A stretch of DNA of 64,000 bases from Nageia nagi (GCA_050084985.1 JBITNC010000002.1:23622001-23686000), one strand, 5' to 3'. Positions 1 through 13,994 are shown, counted from the stretch's first letter. Notes: generated from the sequence alone by a model not told the origin. A program made the numbers and translations.

Positions 1-789
1 AACCATACTACATCATTCAAAAAGTTCCTATTACCTATCTCTGGTGAGCACTTGAAAGGTAAAACTTCTTGATAATAATTAACAAATACTTGAGCAATAC
101 ATATGTATTAATGACTCTAATAAGCCCATCATTGATGGATTTGAATTAAATAAAAGACCTTACAGGAAAAGGTCTCTAAAAACATTCTTTGGTGATCTTG
201 TCGCTAATTTTGATCTAGTGTAGACAAGCATATATTTTGGTCCATTTAGCCTCATAAACTTTAAATTTATGAATTTCATACCTAATAATGATATCATGTT
301 ATTGAAGGGGACACTTAAAGGATTGGTTTCTAGATAAACCAATGACATAGGAAATTCATCACAAAGAGAATGGTTGGCATGTTTGCAAAATTAAGAAAGC
401 TTGATACCAAGAACTCAAAGAATTAAATTAGTGTAACATAAGACATCATTCCACCATTATATTCAATTTTGTATTTCAAAAGGGCTAGGAGCAAGGTTCT
501 AAACCTAGTAGATATGCACCATAATGGTTAGATATTGTTAGAAAAAAAATATTAAACAAAAAAAAAGAATAAAATATTTTGAGGCATTAACAACTCTACT
601 AAATATAAAAAATAATAGGCATGTGTTTGGAAAAGTTTTTTTAGGAATGACAACAATAGGAGGAGTTGAGCTAGTAACTTTATAAAAAATGATTTGGGGT
701 TTCTCTAAAAGCATAGCATAATCCAACTAGTTAAGGACTATGTCCTCTCCTACCTTAAAGTTACACCAAGTATGCCAAATAAAATTGGT

Positions 790-1028
790 AAAGTCATTGG
801 TAGTATGACATGAAATAAAGCTACCTACCACCATAAAGAGGTTCTATCAAGGCCATGACTAGAAGCATAAATATTAGGGATTCCAAATGGTTTCCTATCA
901 ATATCAAAAAGGGTCCACACCACTTGATTTGAGGGATCCACTCCCTTGGAAATTAACATCATTTTCCAATTAGATGACACAATAGTGAATGCACCACCTC
1001 TACCATGGTAATGATTGGTAGCATACAA
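790..1028 (-). pseudogene. LINE (L1-type) endonuclease domain remnant
   Basis: A 67-residue open stretch on the minus strand reads like the apurinic-endonuclease-type domain of plant L1-like non-LTR retrotransposons. It has a GRGG segment, then VSSNWK, then VVWTLFDID, and then NIYASSHGLDRTSLW, which matches the family's usual N(I/V)YAPN....R..LW block. In an intact element this domain nicks target DNA to prime reverse transcription. The reading frame stops just after the LW block, and further downstream (toward position 1) only stop-broken sequence follows, so no complete ORF2 survives. The family assignment rests on motif resemblance, not on an alignment. Confidence 0.55.
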
Positions 1029-1030
1029 TG

Positions 1031-3847
1031 AGGTAACCTAACATAGAAAAGAGCATACACATTCTAAATTAAATCAAAGATCTTAAGTTCTTGGAGACAC
1101 AAGTCATCGAATGTTTTGTACTGAGAAGAATTTTTTTTAATTTAATGTGAATTAAATATTTATGAATTAGATTTTTAAGTCCTATTACATTGCAATACAT
1201 AATAATCATTGAGTATCATCGAGGTGTATATCACCATTAAACTCATCTAGGTCAGCATTTTCCATTACAAGATCCTTAGTATCACCTAACTCTCCCAAAG
1301 AGAAGTAGGGATTCACAAGGAAGTTGACAGGGTTGAAACCAACAAACATATTGAATGAGCATTTTTCATGACATCCATTTTATATTTTTTATAACAACAT
1401 AACCTTTCATATATATCTTCTTTTCTTCATTCATGTGTACTCTTATTTTACTTTTCATTCCAATCAATGGATTTTCTCCTTTGCCAATCTATAAACCATA
1501 TTGAAATTAAGTAACTTTTATTCATCATGCAACGATCCTTTCCCTACTCCCATCCATTTTCTTATTTCTCTATACTTTTATTTTATATACTATATAAAAT
1601 TTTCAACTAAGTTTATTTGATGTTCCTTGGATTTGTAAGCAAAATATCTCTTTTAAAACTTAAATCTTCATTTTTCAATTTCAAATACTTTATTGTTAGT
1701 ATCCATGTCATAAAAAAAATATTATATTTATTATATTGTTATTTCTTATGATGTATTTAGTGTTATTATGTGCTTTTGTATTTCAGGTAATATCCACACT
1801 CTCATAATATTCCATGTATTTATGATATTTAGCATAGGAAACATATCACTTAGAAGAATTAAAATATTGATTGATATAGTATTTTAAGATAACCATTAAC
1901 TTTATTTTGATTATTTACCATAATCTGATTTTATGCTTGTAGGAACTCACAAATGCAGAGATTACTATGCGTAGGAATAAAAGGTGTTAAAGGCCTAAGA
2001 ATCATAGGTACATTATTATGTTAAATTGTATTAACTTATTTTGTTATTTTATTTCTCAATAGTTCTATTAAAGTTATTTTTTTATGAAAAATATATATGA
2101 TTTTTTACTACATAAAAATAGTATAATTGATTTGAAGGTTTTTTCATAGAGATTTTCATTTATACAATTCAAAAGAAAAATGTAGTTTTAAATGGTTATC
2201 AAAATATATATACATGCCATACAAAACATAAACATTAGAAATATTTATTAGTGCATATTGTTCATGATTTACTAAGTGGTTAAATGCTTTTTTATATATG
2301 GACAAGTAGATGATAAATATTTATTTTTATTGAGTTAGAAATATGATTAACATTCTTATGTATCTTATTAATGTTACTCAAAATAATTATCTTCATTTCT
2401 ATTAGGCTTTTTATGTATACCATCATTGAGTTTCCACTCTTTATTAGCTAGACTATTCTAGAGCTTTTTCACTATAACATTTTCTTGGCATAAACTTCAT
2501 TATTTAATAATGGTGATTTACCTTTCCATACCATAAAACATAATCATACATTAAGAGAGATTATAAATATTGAAGGATTAAACTTTTCAAATATGTAACC
2601 ATGAAGCTTCATTGATTTATATTTTCATTATTTATTTACCATGTACACAATATTTATTTATAATAGATAAATCTCTTTTAATTTAAAATTATCCTTTAAA
2701 AGTATTAGAGTGTTTGATTATCTAGTGCTTGTTAGTTGACTATAATTCAAATTCATATGCAAGTCAACCTTAAAACATTAAAGAATACCAAATAGATGTT
2801 TTATCAATTCATATTAGCATTAATCACCATCATATATACTCCCCATTTATTCACATTAGATACATATTTTTCAAATAAAAATTTACTACTATGTATGATC
2901 ATTCAATACTTATCATATTGCTCATTTAATATCTATAATGGTAGATTTTTACAAACCAATAATATACTACCATTAGTGATCCTAAAATAATAAAAATAAT
3001 AATAAAATGTAAGAAATAATTATTTTTTTGGAATAATATAATATTGATTAATGACAACATTATCCATATGTTAAACACCACTAGTGGGAAGAAAAAATTA
3101 TATATTTAGTTGAATATAATTAACAAAATAGAATTGGCTTACTATATGATAATTTTACTTCTAAATTTGTATTATAATGGTTATCTCATTCCAATCATGC
3201 TAATTTATCATATATTTATAGAATAGTCCTAATTTATCAATTACTTAAAGAATATTCCTAATTTATTAAGCACTTAATGAATATTCCTAATTTATAAGTC
3301 ATTATCTAGATCTCAATCTTTCGTAGGAACATAAAAATCCTAGTAAGAAAAATCTATGTGGACCCAAATAACTTTATACAAAGAATTGATATAATGATCA
3401 ATAATCACCTATAAATAGCTTGAATCCATTACAAATTTATCCATTTGTATGGATATCCTAAGCCAAGCATAAAACAATATTGCAAATTTATTAACTACTA
3501 AAAAAATCTTAGATGGAATATAGTATGATACAATAGCTTGATTGTGGGTGTTCAAAATATGGAATATAATGCTAATATAAAAGATGATATAATATTCAAC
3601 TATAGGAATGGAAAATATATGTTATTCCCTTTGAAGGACTTATTTCTATGAAAAATAATTGTGTATAAAAGATTAAAAAATGGTTCGATCCAAATTGAAG
3701 TAGACTTTGCTATTGGGAAAAGCCAAAAAAGTATGTAAAATATTTTAAGAATAAATGAATAAGAAACAAGTAAGATTCACAAATTCAATATTTTTAAGGC
3801 TTTTTTCCAATAGGATACTATGCGATAAAAGGACACCAAGAAAGAAA
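1031..3847. other. AT-rich stretch without recognisable gene
   Basis: Very AT-rich DNA with short stop-bounded ORFs only. I see no domain, LTR pair, primer-binding site or RNA gene. It is probably old repeat sequence decayed beyond recognition. Confidence 0.5.
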
Positions 3848-4205
3848 ATGTAAATGGAACAAGGATCCAATGGATCATTCCATACATGCAAGAACAAAGA
3901 AGTCAAGATAATCATAGAAAATCCAAAGATATAATAGCTTGCATTGAAAAATATACAAGATAAACCTTGATTAAATAAGAAAGGATGAGTAATGTGGATA
4001 AATATCCACCATGCAACAAAAGGTGCTATAAGAGCCATGAATTATGGCTCGATACAATCAACTAAATCATAGCCCTCAAAACATACCTAACCGAGCTAGG
4101 TAATATCTCCCTTATATAGAAAATTGATAAATGAATTACCCTCATATATGGGTGAGAAATAAATCAAATAACTATACTATTGAATTTAATATAGCTACTC
4201 TAACA
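3848..4205 (-). repeat. 3' LTR of Copia element B
   Basis: About 358 bp. On the minus strand it begins TGTTAGAGTAGC and ends CATTTACA. It matches the right-hand LTR (13995-14730) in long diverged blocks, for example the stretch around 3985-4030 against 14505-14555. The minus-strand sequence just before it (AATGGGCA) is a weak polypurine tract. Confidence 0.75.
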
Positions 4206-4439
4206 TGCCCATTAAATGATATAAGGAATTAATATCAAAAACTTAACCACAAATAAGAAACTAGCAAGATTTATAAAGATTTAGTCTCGAAAATAAGGCT
4301 TGATAAGGTACACTCATGTACAATAGTTATAACATAAATATGAATAACTCATGTACATGATGAAAAATAACATAGAAAAAACCATCTAGTAGAAGAGGAA
4401 AAGGTGGAGAGGAAGGAGTCCTCATCAAACCCCCCTCAA

Positions 4440-5320
4440 TAAAAAACTTCCTTTATGCATACAAAGCCACACAAATCAAGAAAAAAAGGTAATGCAAAAG
4501 GTTTAGTGAAGATATCTGCAATTTACCATTGAGTAAAAATATGCTCAATGCTAAGTATACCATCATGTATGTGTTGGAGGATAAAATACATATGAACCTC
4601 AATGTTCTTGGTGTGTTAATGCTCAATAGGGTTATGAGAGATGTGGATGGCACTTTGGTTTTCACTCCAAAGAACTATAGCTTGATCGTGGGTAAAATCA
4701 AACTCCTTAAATAATTATCAAATTAAAAGAGCCTCATTAATAGTAGTAACAATTGCCTTGTACTCTACCTCTATAGAAGAAAGTGAAATCCAAGAAATGG
4801 GACAAGTGCTAAGATAAAACAGGTAGAGCAATGATCATTAGGAGAACCAACCTAATAAGAATCAATGTAGCCAACCAACACTAGATCACATCTAGTAAAG
4901 TGCAAACCAAAGTGTGTAGTGTCCATCATATAGCAAAGACTCCTCTTTGATGCATATCCATGAGAATCACTAGGGGACTAACCAAATCAAGAAATAAGCC
5001 CAATAATGTAAGAAATATCAAGTCATGTGGGAGAGATATAAATGAATCCCAACCAAATGATGATAAAAAGTAGCATCATGCAGAGGTGAAGTGCAAGAGG
5101 AAGTCAAAGTTACCCCCATTATTGAAGAAGATCCAAGGCATACTTCTGCTATGATATTGGAATCCTTGAATCTAATTGAGTCACTTTAAATATAAGAAAA
5201 TAATGATAAAATCAAAGGTTTACCATCTCAAAATGATAAAAGAGTGACTGCTGCATAGATTGAATGTGAGATATGGAGTTAACAGTGAGAAGCAAATCAT
5301 CAACATACAACACAAGTATT
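4440..5320 (-). pseudogene. Copia B: RNase H and C-terminal RT remnant
   Basis: The minus strand reads, from high to low coordinates, LVLYVDDLLLT (RT catalytic block, about 5273-5315), then a degraded RT thumb, then the RNase H blocks SSIEVEYKAIV, LWSENQSAIHISHNP, HTKNIEVHMYFI and IADIFTKPF. The order and spacing match a Copia pol C-terminus. Several stops interrupt it, including one in the usual W-L-R segment and one after H in the HxRTKHI block. A G-run (minus GAGGGGGG, 4429-4436) follows the end of the coding region, as in elements F and E. The upstream half of the same RT lies beyond element A, at 10137 and above. Confidence 0.8.
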
Positions 5321-5957
5321 TGTTATTTTTTGAGCCTAATTAGTTATATTTTATTATAAGTGAAAAGGTCCTATACTACTCCAAATAAGCTAAAATTTTG
5401 TATGCAGATTCTACACAACTAGAGCTTTCTAACGATCCAAATGATGTATAAAATAAAGCTCTAGATCAAAAGATATGAGTTATACATGTTGAATATATTT
5501 GGAGGACTACAATTATGTTTTTAACTAGGATATAATTGGAGAGGTTATATATGGGTGGTTTAACCAATGGTCTTTTAACCTATGTTACGATTTAGGGTTG
5601 TGTGAGTCTCTATATATATAATTTTAATAATATTATGTAGTAGTATTATCATTGTATGAGAGAGGAGGCAAGAGACATTAGAGTTTGATATTGGTGTATT
5701 GAAAAGGAAGTATAGCAAGGGTTTGTTGTCATATAAATCCCTTCATTGCTAGACTATATAGTCATTGGGGATGGACATTCTTTGAGGATGTAGCCCATAT
5801 TTGTTGAACCTCATTAAATATTTGTCTCTATTCTTGAATGGATGTAATTTTTGTTCTTACATTAGATCTATCTGTTATTTATTTCTTCTACATAAATTTT
5901 ATTTTTGCTATGAAGAGTAGGAAATATCTCATATCATTATTTCATAAATTCCTAACA
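5321..5957 (+). repeat. 5' LTR of Copia element A
   Basis: 637 bp, beginning TGTTATTTTT and ending TTCCTAACA. It is followed after two bases by TGGTATCA (5960), the start of a primer site for initiator Met-tRNA. It aligns along its length with 9499-10136, for example over the ATTATCATTGTATGAGAGAG block. Confidence 0.82.
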
Positions 5958-6025
5958 ATTGGTATCATAATAATATTTTGGTACATGGATCACTCACAGA
6001 AGGATTTTCTATTTGAGTAGGAGCA

Positions 6026-9000
6026 ATGGTTGAAGAAGAAAAATTCAAGATTGAAAAATTCAATGACCATAATTTTTAGTGGTGGAAAGTACAATTTAAG
6101 GGCTATTTGTATCAAAAGGATCTTTATGAACCATTGGAAGAAAAGAAACCAAATTTCATGTCATATGAAGATTGTAAGATTATAGACATAAAAGCATTAA
6201 CTATAGTGAGATTGTGCATGACATCATAGGTATCCTTTACTATCTCAAAGGAGAAGACAACCATTGGATTTATGAAAATATTAGCTAAGTTATATAAAAA
6301 CCCTTGGCTTCTAATAAGATTTTTCTTATGAAGAAAATATTTAATATGAGAATATCTAAATATGGTTCTATTGTAGATCATTTGAATGAATTCAATATTT
6401 TCATTAGTGAGTTAAATTCTATTTATATAATCTTTGAATATGGAATTAGGTCTCTTCTATTCTTGTGTTATTTCCTAGAAGGTTGGAATAACTTGTTTAT
6501 GGCTATGAGAAATACTATTTATGTAACATTGGTATTTAATGATATTATGAGTTGCATAATAAATGATAAAATATGTAGGAAAATTATATGTGAAGGATAA
6601 TATAGTAATGCATTATCCATTGATATAAGGGGTGGACAAAAATAAAGAGGAAGGATTCCTATTAGAGGAAGATCGACATCTAGAGGTAGATCTAAATTCA
6701 AGGGTAAATGGAAGTTAGAGTTTTGGCACTATGGTAAGAAAGGATATATCAGAAGAGATTGTTTAGGTCACAACAAGAATAAATAAGGAGAGGGAAAATA
6801 ACAAAATGAACAAGGACCAAATGTTTCTAGTACAAATGATTAAGTGTACAATGATCTATGTCTTTTTGCACTAGTAGATGCTAAGTCTAAAGTATGGTTT
6901 TTAGACTCAGGTGCTTCTTATTATTGGACCTCTCATAGAGAACATTTTCATAAGTATATTCATGATGATTATGGGCATGCTACTATTACAAATGGACAAG
7001 TTCATAAAATATTTAGAAAGGTAAAATTCTATTAAGATTGACCAATGGTGGTTATTTATCATTATATGATGCTAGACACATATCATATTTGAAGAAAAAC
7101 CTCATTTCAATAAGTACTTTAGAATAAGGGCTAGTTTATGAGTTTTAGTGATATTTAATGGAAGGTGACTAAAGGGATATGGTAGTAACAAAAGGTAAGA
7201 AGGTTGGTATATTGTATATACTTACTAGTACATAGATGATGAAAAATCCATACTATGGCATCACATGTGTTCATTTAGAGTTTTTTTAGCATTGTGTCTA
7301 TGGAAAGTAAAAGAGAGTAATTTTTCAAAAAGATGTAAATGAGAAGAATAAAGAAAGATTGGAGCTAGTTTACATGGATGTTTAGGGACCTACCCAGGTA
7401 AACTATTTTAGTGGTAATTTTTATTTATGAATTTTATAAATGATGCAAGTAGGAAGACATGGATATTTTCTATTAAGATAAAGTCTAAAAATTTTTTTAT
7501 ATTTTTAAGAAGTGAAAAGATTTTTTTGAAAATGACACAAGATAAATATCTAAAGTCTAACAATGGTGGAGAGTATTGTAATGAGAATAAGAAGAAACAT
7601 GATTATAAATTACATAAGTATGCATTCATTGGGTATGGTGTTGATGATTTTGGTTATCATTTATAGGATTATGAACATAACAAGTCATTAGGATTAGAGA
7701 TATGATGTTAAATGAGAAATGCATGTAAAGTATTGGTTGTAGGAAAAGGAAATTGGAAAGAAAAATTCAAAGTATATAGTACTTAATGATATCAATGGTG
7801 GAAATAAACCTAGAGTGTAGGAAAATCCAAAAAATTCATATAAAAGTGGAGATGAATTTGTAAGTGAGAGTGATTATAATCTTCAACAATAGGTGCTAGA
7901 ATTTCTTATTCTTAGAAGACCCACATGAGTAAGTAGACCTCCAAATAGATACACCTTAGCTTTGCATTATGTTTTGTATATTGATTTTGGTGAACTAGAA
8001 AGTTATCAAGAAACAATGCAGCATGAATCTAGGTTGGAGTAGGAACAAGTCATGAATGAGAAGATGGTCTCATTGGAACAAAATCAATGATTTTTCTACT
8101 TAGAAAGAAAGCATTATACAACAAATGGGTATACATGGTGAAAGATAAAGTTGGAGGAACAAAGAGGTAAAAAGCAAGGCTTATGATGAAAGGATATGCA
8201 CAAAAGAAAGGTATTAATTTCTACAAAATATTTTCTTCTATTGTAAAAATAACTTAAATTCATCATATTTTGAGTATACTGGATGCATAGGATTTACATA
8301 TTGAACAATTAGATGTTAAAACAACATTTCTCCATGATGATTTGAATGGGGAAATATATATGTATCAACCTAAAGGTTTTGAAATCAAGGGGAAAGACAA
8401 GTTAGTTTTTATTTTGAAGAAGATATTATATGGCATCAAGCAATCTCAAAGGAAATGATAATTGGAATTTTATTGGTTTATACAAGATTTAAATTTTGTA
8501 AGATATCATTGTGATCATTATGTATATTTTCATAAATTTGAAAATAAAGATTTCATAATCTTGTCTTTGTATGTAGATGCCATGCTTGTTACAGGGTTAA
8601 ATATACAAAGGATCAATGAATTAAATAAAAAATATGGTAAGTACATTTACCATGAAGGATTTGGCTGAGGTAAAATAAATTCATCATATGCAAATAATGA
8701 GAAACAAAAGAAAAAAAAATAGTTATCTAGAGTTGTGTATGTTGAGAACATTTTGAAGAGATTCAATATAGATAAAGTTAAACCAATTGCTACTCCATTG
8801 GTAAATCATTTCAGGCTCTCAAGGGAGAAGTATTGTAAGACACATGAGGAGAGGAAGTACATATTTAGAGTTCCATATTCTTCAACTATTAAATGTTTGA
8901 TATATTCTATGGTGTGCACTAGATAATATATTTTAGGGGTAATAATATTTATGTGAAAGGCTATATTGATTCATATCATTAAGGTGCTATAGATAGTGTG

Positions 9001-9387
9001 AGGAGCACCAGATATGTGTTTACTATAGGATGAACTACAATAAGTTGAATTTCAAAATTATAACAGGTAGTTGCACTCATAATAATAGGGACTGCATATG
9101 TTTCTATCATTGAGGCTACCAAGGAGATTATATGGCTTTAAATATTTATGGAAGACTTGGGAAGAGGGAAAATGAACAACAAATTGTGGAGTAATAATCA
9201 AAGTACTATCAATATGAAAAGAAACATATTATTCCATTCTAGGACCAAGCATATTCAGTTGAGGTATCACTTCATATGGTCAATGTTAGAGAGTGATCAA
9301 ATGAAGTTGAATAAGATTAATGGTAGCAAGAATCATGTATGTATGTTAAAGAAGGTTGTTGATAGGGCAAAGTTGGGCCTTTACTAA
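6026..9387 (+). pseudogene. Copia A gag-pol remnant
   Basis: The gag start is ATG 6026 (MVEEEKFKIEKFN..., a typical Copia gag opening). A zinc-knuckle relic near 6720-6765 reads FWHYGKKGYIRRDC, with two cysteines and the histidine lost. The protease relic near 6892 reads FLDSGASYYWTS, where a histidine of the usual H-M has become tyrosine. The integrase is only a scrap. RT blocks (QLDVKTTFLHDDLNGEIYM, YGIKQS) lie near 8300-8450, and the catalytic box near 8572 reads YVDAMLVTG instead of YVDD, so RT would be inactive. RNase H blocks (NNQSTINM, RTKHIQLRYHFI) lie near 9195-9280. Many stops and frameshifts separate these pieces. Gag, protease and pol cannot be made as functional proteins. Confidence 0.8.
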
Positions 9388-9498
9388 GTTTTGGTTGTTC
9401 TTGGAGGATAAATCCAAGATTTGATAATATTCAATCATGTAGGTTGGATAATTTTTAATATGGTCTACCAATTATTCTCCAAATGGGAGATTATTATT

Positions 9499-10136
9499 TG
9501 TGTATCCTAATCAACTACATTTTATGATAGTTGAAAAACCAACAATTTATGCTTTTCAAAATGAGATGAAATTTTGTATGTGGACTCTACACATCTAGAT
9601 ATTTCCAATGGTTCAAAGAAAATGCAAAACAAAGATCTAGATCAAAATATATGAGTTGTACAAGTTAACTATTTTTGGAGGAATACAATTACATTTTTAA
9701 CTAAGAGATATTTGGAGAGGTTGTTGTATATAGGTGGTTTAACCAACAATATTTTAACTCATGTTATTGTTTAGAGTTAAGTGACTCTCTATATATATGA
9801 TTGTAATAATATTATATAGTATTATTATCATTGTATGAGAGAGGAGGTGATAGAGATTAGAGTTTGTAATTTTTGTATTTAAGAGGAAGTGTAGCAAGGG
9901 TTTCTTTCTTTGTAGATCCCTTCATGACTAAACTATATAATTTTTCTAGATATATATTCTCCAAGGATGTAGGCCACATTTGGTGAACATAATTAAATGT
10001 TTTTCTCTATTCTTGAATGGATGTGATTTGTGTTCTTACATTATATATTTTTATTATTTATTTATTTTGCATAAATTTTATTTCCATTACAAAGAGTAGG
10101 ATATTGCTCATATCTGTATTTCATAAATTCCTAATA
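9499..10136 (+). repeat. 3' LTR of Copia element A
   Basis: About 638 bp, matching 5321-5957. It begins TGTGTATCCT after a short purine tract and ends TTCCTAATA, so the terminal CA has decayed to TA. Substitutions against the 5' LTR are frequent, which indicates an old insertion. Confidence 0.8.
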
Positions 10137-13080
10137 TGAACATGATGTGGTCGCTATCTCTCTAGATGTAGATAGTAGGATCAAACTAACACAATACAAA
10201 ACCAATGCAAAGGAGAAAAGATTTTATCTTCTTATACCAAGATTGAGGTGCTTATTTGAGGTGATAGAGAGCCTTTCTAAGGTAAAAAACAAGTGAAGGA
10301 TCCTTGAGAAATGTAGCACATTGCTCCATATAAATACCCTCCTGCAAATCATTGTGTATAAAGGAAATCTTCACATCCATTAGATAAATAGGCTATCCCT
10401 AATATGTAGTTAGATAAAGAATAAGGAAAATAAAATTCATCTTAGCCACAAGGGAAAAGGTATTAGAGTAGTTAATCTCTTCAACCTAGGAAAATACGAT
10501 GGCATTGAGATGAACCTTAAACTTACCAACAAAATAATCAACATAAAATATAGTTCAATACACCCATTTAAATAAAATCAACTGCATTCCATTGGGAAGG
10601 GGAAAAAGATCCCAAGTCTCATTTTTCATCAAAGAAGAATATTTTGTTACAATGGTCTCATCCCACTCTAGAAGCATATAAGCCTTTAGAAAAGTTAGTG
10701 GGTCTCTTGAAATAGCCTAATCAACTAGTTTAGAACTAATAAAATAATGACAAGGGGGAGGTAGATCCTTAATAAATGGTATTGTATCCTTAATTATCAA
10801 ATGAGCCAATTTAGGCAAGGGAGGAGGAGTCTCAAGTGCAATGAGATGATCATAAACTATATAAGAAGAAACAATAGCTAGAATATCAACCACATCAATA
10901 GTCATGTCATGTTATTCATCATGTAAAACTAGAGATAAAGAGGAAGAAGAGTGAGAACAAGGATTAGGATGTTGCTTATTAAACTAAACATGAGTACAAA
11001 AGTAGATACCATGTGCATCTAAATTCAATAATTGATAAGCCTTTATATCCTCATTATAGCTAACACATATGAATGGCTTATAATTCCTATTCAAAGCCTT
11101 ATGTTGAGTCTTTAGAATATGATCCCAAGCATGACTACCAAAAACCCTGAAGAGAGATGCTTGACACTTGTGTCCAATACAAGCCTCTTTAGAATTTATG
11201 TATTCAAGTGCATGATGTGGAGTATGATTCTAAATGAAATTCACATAATTAACTACCTCTACCCAAAAAAATAGGAGATAAATCTTGAGAATGCATCATT
11301 CAGTTAGCAATCTCATTCTAAAAAGTTTTGTTCTATCTTTCTACAACCCCATTTTGATATGGAGTATGATGAATTGAATGTTGATGAATAATACTTGATG
11401 TCGTAAGGAAATTAGAGAACTCTTTGCTAAAATATTCCCCCATTATTTATATGAAGTTTCTTGATGCAATTAGAATCCTAGTTCTTGACCAAAGCCTTGA
11501 ATACCTTGAATTGAGAAAATACCTCACTCTTGTACTTGAGAAAGTATACCTAAGTACATCTCGAGAAATCATCAATGAATGTAAGTGCACACCCAATTCT
11601 AGTGAAGGATAGATGAGGAAATACGATCAAGTTATTATGAATAAGCTTTAAAGGTGAAGATGAATGATGAGATTTGCCTTTTAGAAATGGATCTTGATTT
11701 TGCCTAGCAAGTTCACAATAAGGAAAAATATTATCAACACAAGAAACTTTAGGCAAACTAGATACCATATCCTAAGTGCTCAACTATTATAAACACTTGT
11801 AGTTGAAATGGTCAAATCTCTCATGCCAAAATCTACTCACTAAATCTACATGAGTAATAAACCCAATACGAATAGTAATCTCATTAATGATTTCAAAATG
11901 ATAGAGTGTCAAAGAGTAATCAACAACACCCCATGCTATCAAGGACTGTGATTATAGAAAACTATGAATCTCAAAACCTTTTGGAGTAAACAAAATAGTT
12001 CACCTACTACCAAGATTATAAATATGATATACAAATACTAATTTGTTGATAATATTAGAAATAAAGAGTAAATCATTGATGTGACCATTGTGAAGTATAA
12101 TATCCCCCTTCCTCATAATAAAAATGAAAGAGGAATCACCACCTTTAATCCTAGAAATATAACTAAAACCAAGAGATGAAAAAGAATTCTTTCAAAAAGT
12201 AATATAGTGAGTGGCATCATAATTTATCACCCAAATCTCTAAAGTACAAATAGACCATCCATGAACATTCATTGCCTTACTTGAACCATGGGAATCAATA
12301 AAACTGTATTTCTTTTTTTGACATTATTAATCCTTTTTCAAAAAAAAATTAGTTAGGTGACCAACTCTTTCATAATAAGTATAAATAGGCTTCACCTTTG
12401 TTTGATAAGGAGTATCCTAACTGGGTTTGGAATCATTGGGTTTAGGATATTTTTATGGAGAAGGTGTAGTGGTATTAGGCTTAGACTTGTGCTTTGCCTT
12501 TACCTTTTCAATGTGATGTTGATAATGCCTTAGATGAAGAGGATGTCATCTTGAGAGTGGAAATTTTTGTTTCTTCCCTTATGAGATGCTCATAAAATTC
12601 TTCCAAATTAGGTATTATAAATTTGTCACTCATAACATACATTGTTTAGATAAATGTAGAAGAAAATACATGAAAAACACCTTTCAACTTTAACAAGATT
12701 AAGAATATACATTCATCCTCTTTCTCCTTTTTGCCATTACCCTTAAATTGTGTGTATAGCACCTTAAACTTAGTGATATAATCAACCATTGTGGGATAGT
12801 CATATGGATATAAAGCAATAAGTTTAGCATCAATTTGCATTGCCCTCATTGTATCAACTTTACCAAACAAAGATTCAAAATTATCCCATGCTTCATGTGG
12901 TGTAGTTATATTATCAAGATGAAACCACAAGCTCTCACTAACATTAGATTTGATTAACTCAAATGCTTTGCCAAGTGCCTTTGCAAAAGATCTATTTTCA
13001 TAATTTATCTTGAATGTACATTGTTTCTCCTTAATGACTGTGTTTAATCCTATTTGTACCAAGAGTACCAACACATGGAT
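10137..13080 (-). pseudogene. Copia B gag, protease, integrase and N-terminal RT remnant
   Basis: Reading from high to low coordinates on the minus strand: a 142-residue gag stretch (12646-13074) contains SLWFHLDNITTPHEAWDNFESLFG and FKVLYTQFKGNG, a Copia gag pattern. A zinc-knuckle relic near 12345-12385 reads YTYYERVGHLTNFF, where all three cysteines are replaced. A protease relic near 12215-12245 reads INYDATHYIT where the family has a D-S-G core. A GAG-pre-integrase piece (11550-11768) reads GLPKVSC-like text, then KGKSHHSSSPLKLIH. RT blocks lie at about 10140-10660 (ETWDLFPLPNG, EEINYSNTFSLVAKM, LMDVKISFIHNDLQEGIYM). Stops and frameshifts occur throughout. The rest of RT and RNase H lies at 4440-5320, beyond the insertion of A. 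Confidence 0.78.
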
Positions 13081-13980
13081 TTTATATGCGGTGTAAGATG
13101 CTTAATTCTGAATGTTGAGTCCATATATGTCAAAGCACTAAGAAGAAACAAGGAACCAAACAAGCTAAAGATGCACTAAATCGGTACCAATACACTCTGC
13201 TTAAAAAATATTTTATTCACCAATTTATAAGATATAAGGCTAGAGCCAACAGATTCATGAGAAATAGGATAGAGTCACGATTCCAAGGCAAAAGGAACAG
13301 CGTAAAATCAACTTCGTATGTGGATTCTTCAAAATTAATTGTCTAAACCTAGGAGGGCTACGCACCACCTTTAGCTGATAACTGATACCGTTAAGGGTCC
13401 TCGTGTAGAGGAAGACATCAGAAAAGAACGCAAGGAACTACTATCACGGTCAAATCAGGTTAGGGGTGGCTGAGAGCAGTGAGATCTGTAGGTACAAGTG
13501 ATCCACAATTGTGGGCCACAACAATGCCATGAGTAGCTACCCACGATGTCCAACAACACACCATGAGCAAGTGATTTAAATGTTGGCTAGTGAATAAAGC
13601 TGTGTACTGGATTAGAACATGAAAACGCTGAGGATGGACCCATTAGCTACGTAGAATATCGAAACGTCGGGTGAGCCAATGATGGGTGGCTATTCACAGT
13701 GAAGCGGCTCACCATTATAAGCAAGGGAGGCTTGATAGGAGATGAAAATGATCTAGGCAACACGATTAGGTAAGAAGATGAACTTGTAGGCACAACATGA
13801 TTGATGGTGACATTAGTAGATCATGTGAGATGCCAGGCATAGGTGCATATGGAGGAACCAAAAAATATGTCAAGCAACGATCCACTGTTGGTAGGAAAAG
13901 ATGCTCCACAGGACGAAGACGTCGAGAAGAGCATCTTAAGAGAATGCAAATGGGCTCAGGGAAAATCTTCACTAGCTTAA
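13081..13980 (-). other. Untranslated leader of Copia element B
   Basis: This stretch lies between the gag remnant and the primer site. It is visibly less AT-rich than its surroundings, with several CG dinucleotides. Short ORFs on both strands have no recognisable domain. I read it as the retrotransposon leader, not as a host gene. Confidence 0.5.
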
Positions 13981-13994
13981 CTGCTTTGATACCA
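13981..13994 (-). other. Primer-binding site of element B
   Basis: The minus strand reads TGGTATCAAAGCAG, directly adjoining the LTR end (TTACA). This is the common plant Copia primer site complementary to the 3' end of initiator methionine tRNA. It fixes the orientation of B and the inner edge of its 5' LTR. Confidence 0.8.

Larger units (their letters stand above)
5321..10136 (+). mobile_element. Ty1/Copia LTR retrotransposon 'A', nested inside B
   Basis: A plus-strand Copia element with LTRs at 5321-5957 and 9499-10136 (637 and 638 bp, noticeably diverged). A primer site reading TGGTATCA begins at 5960 and a purine-rich AAATGGGAGA lies at 9481-9490. The internal region carries degraded gag, protease, integrase, RT and RNase H. 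It interrupts the RT of element B. B's minus-strand text just above A reads DSDHIMF, and just below A it reads LVLYVDDLLLT, which are neighbouring blocks in an uninterrupted Copia RT. No clean target-site duplication remains, and the right junction looks eroded by a few bases. Confidence 0.82.
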
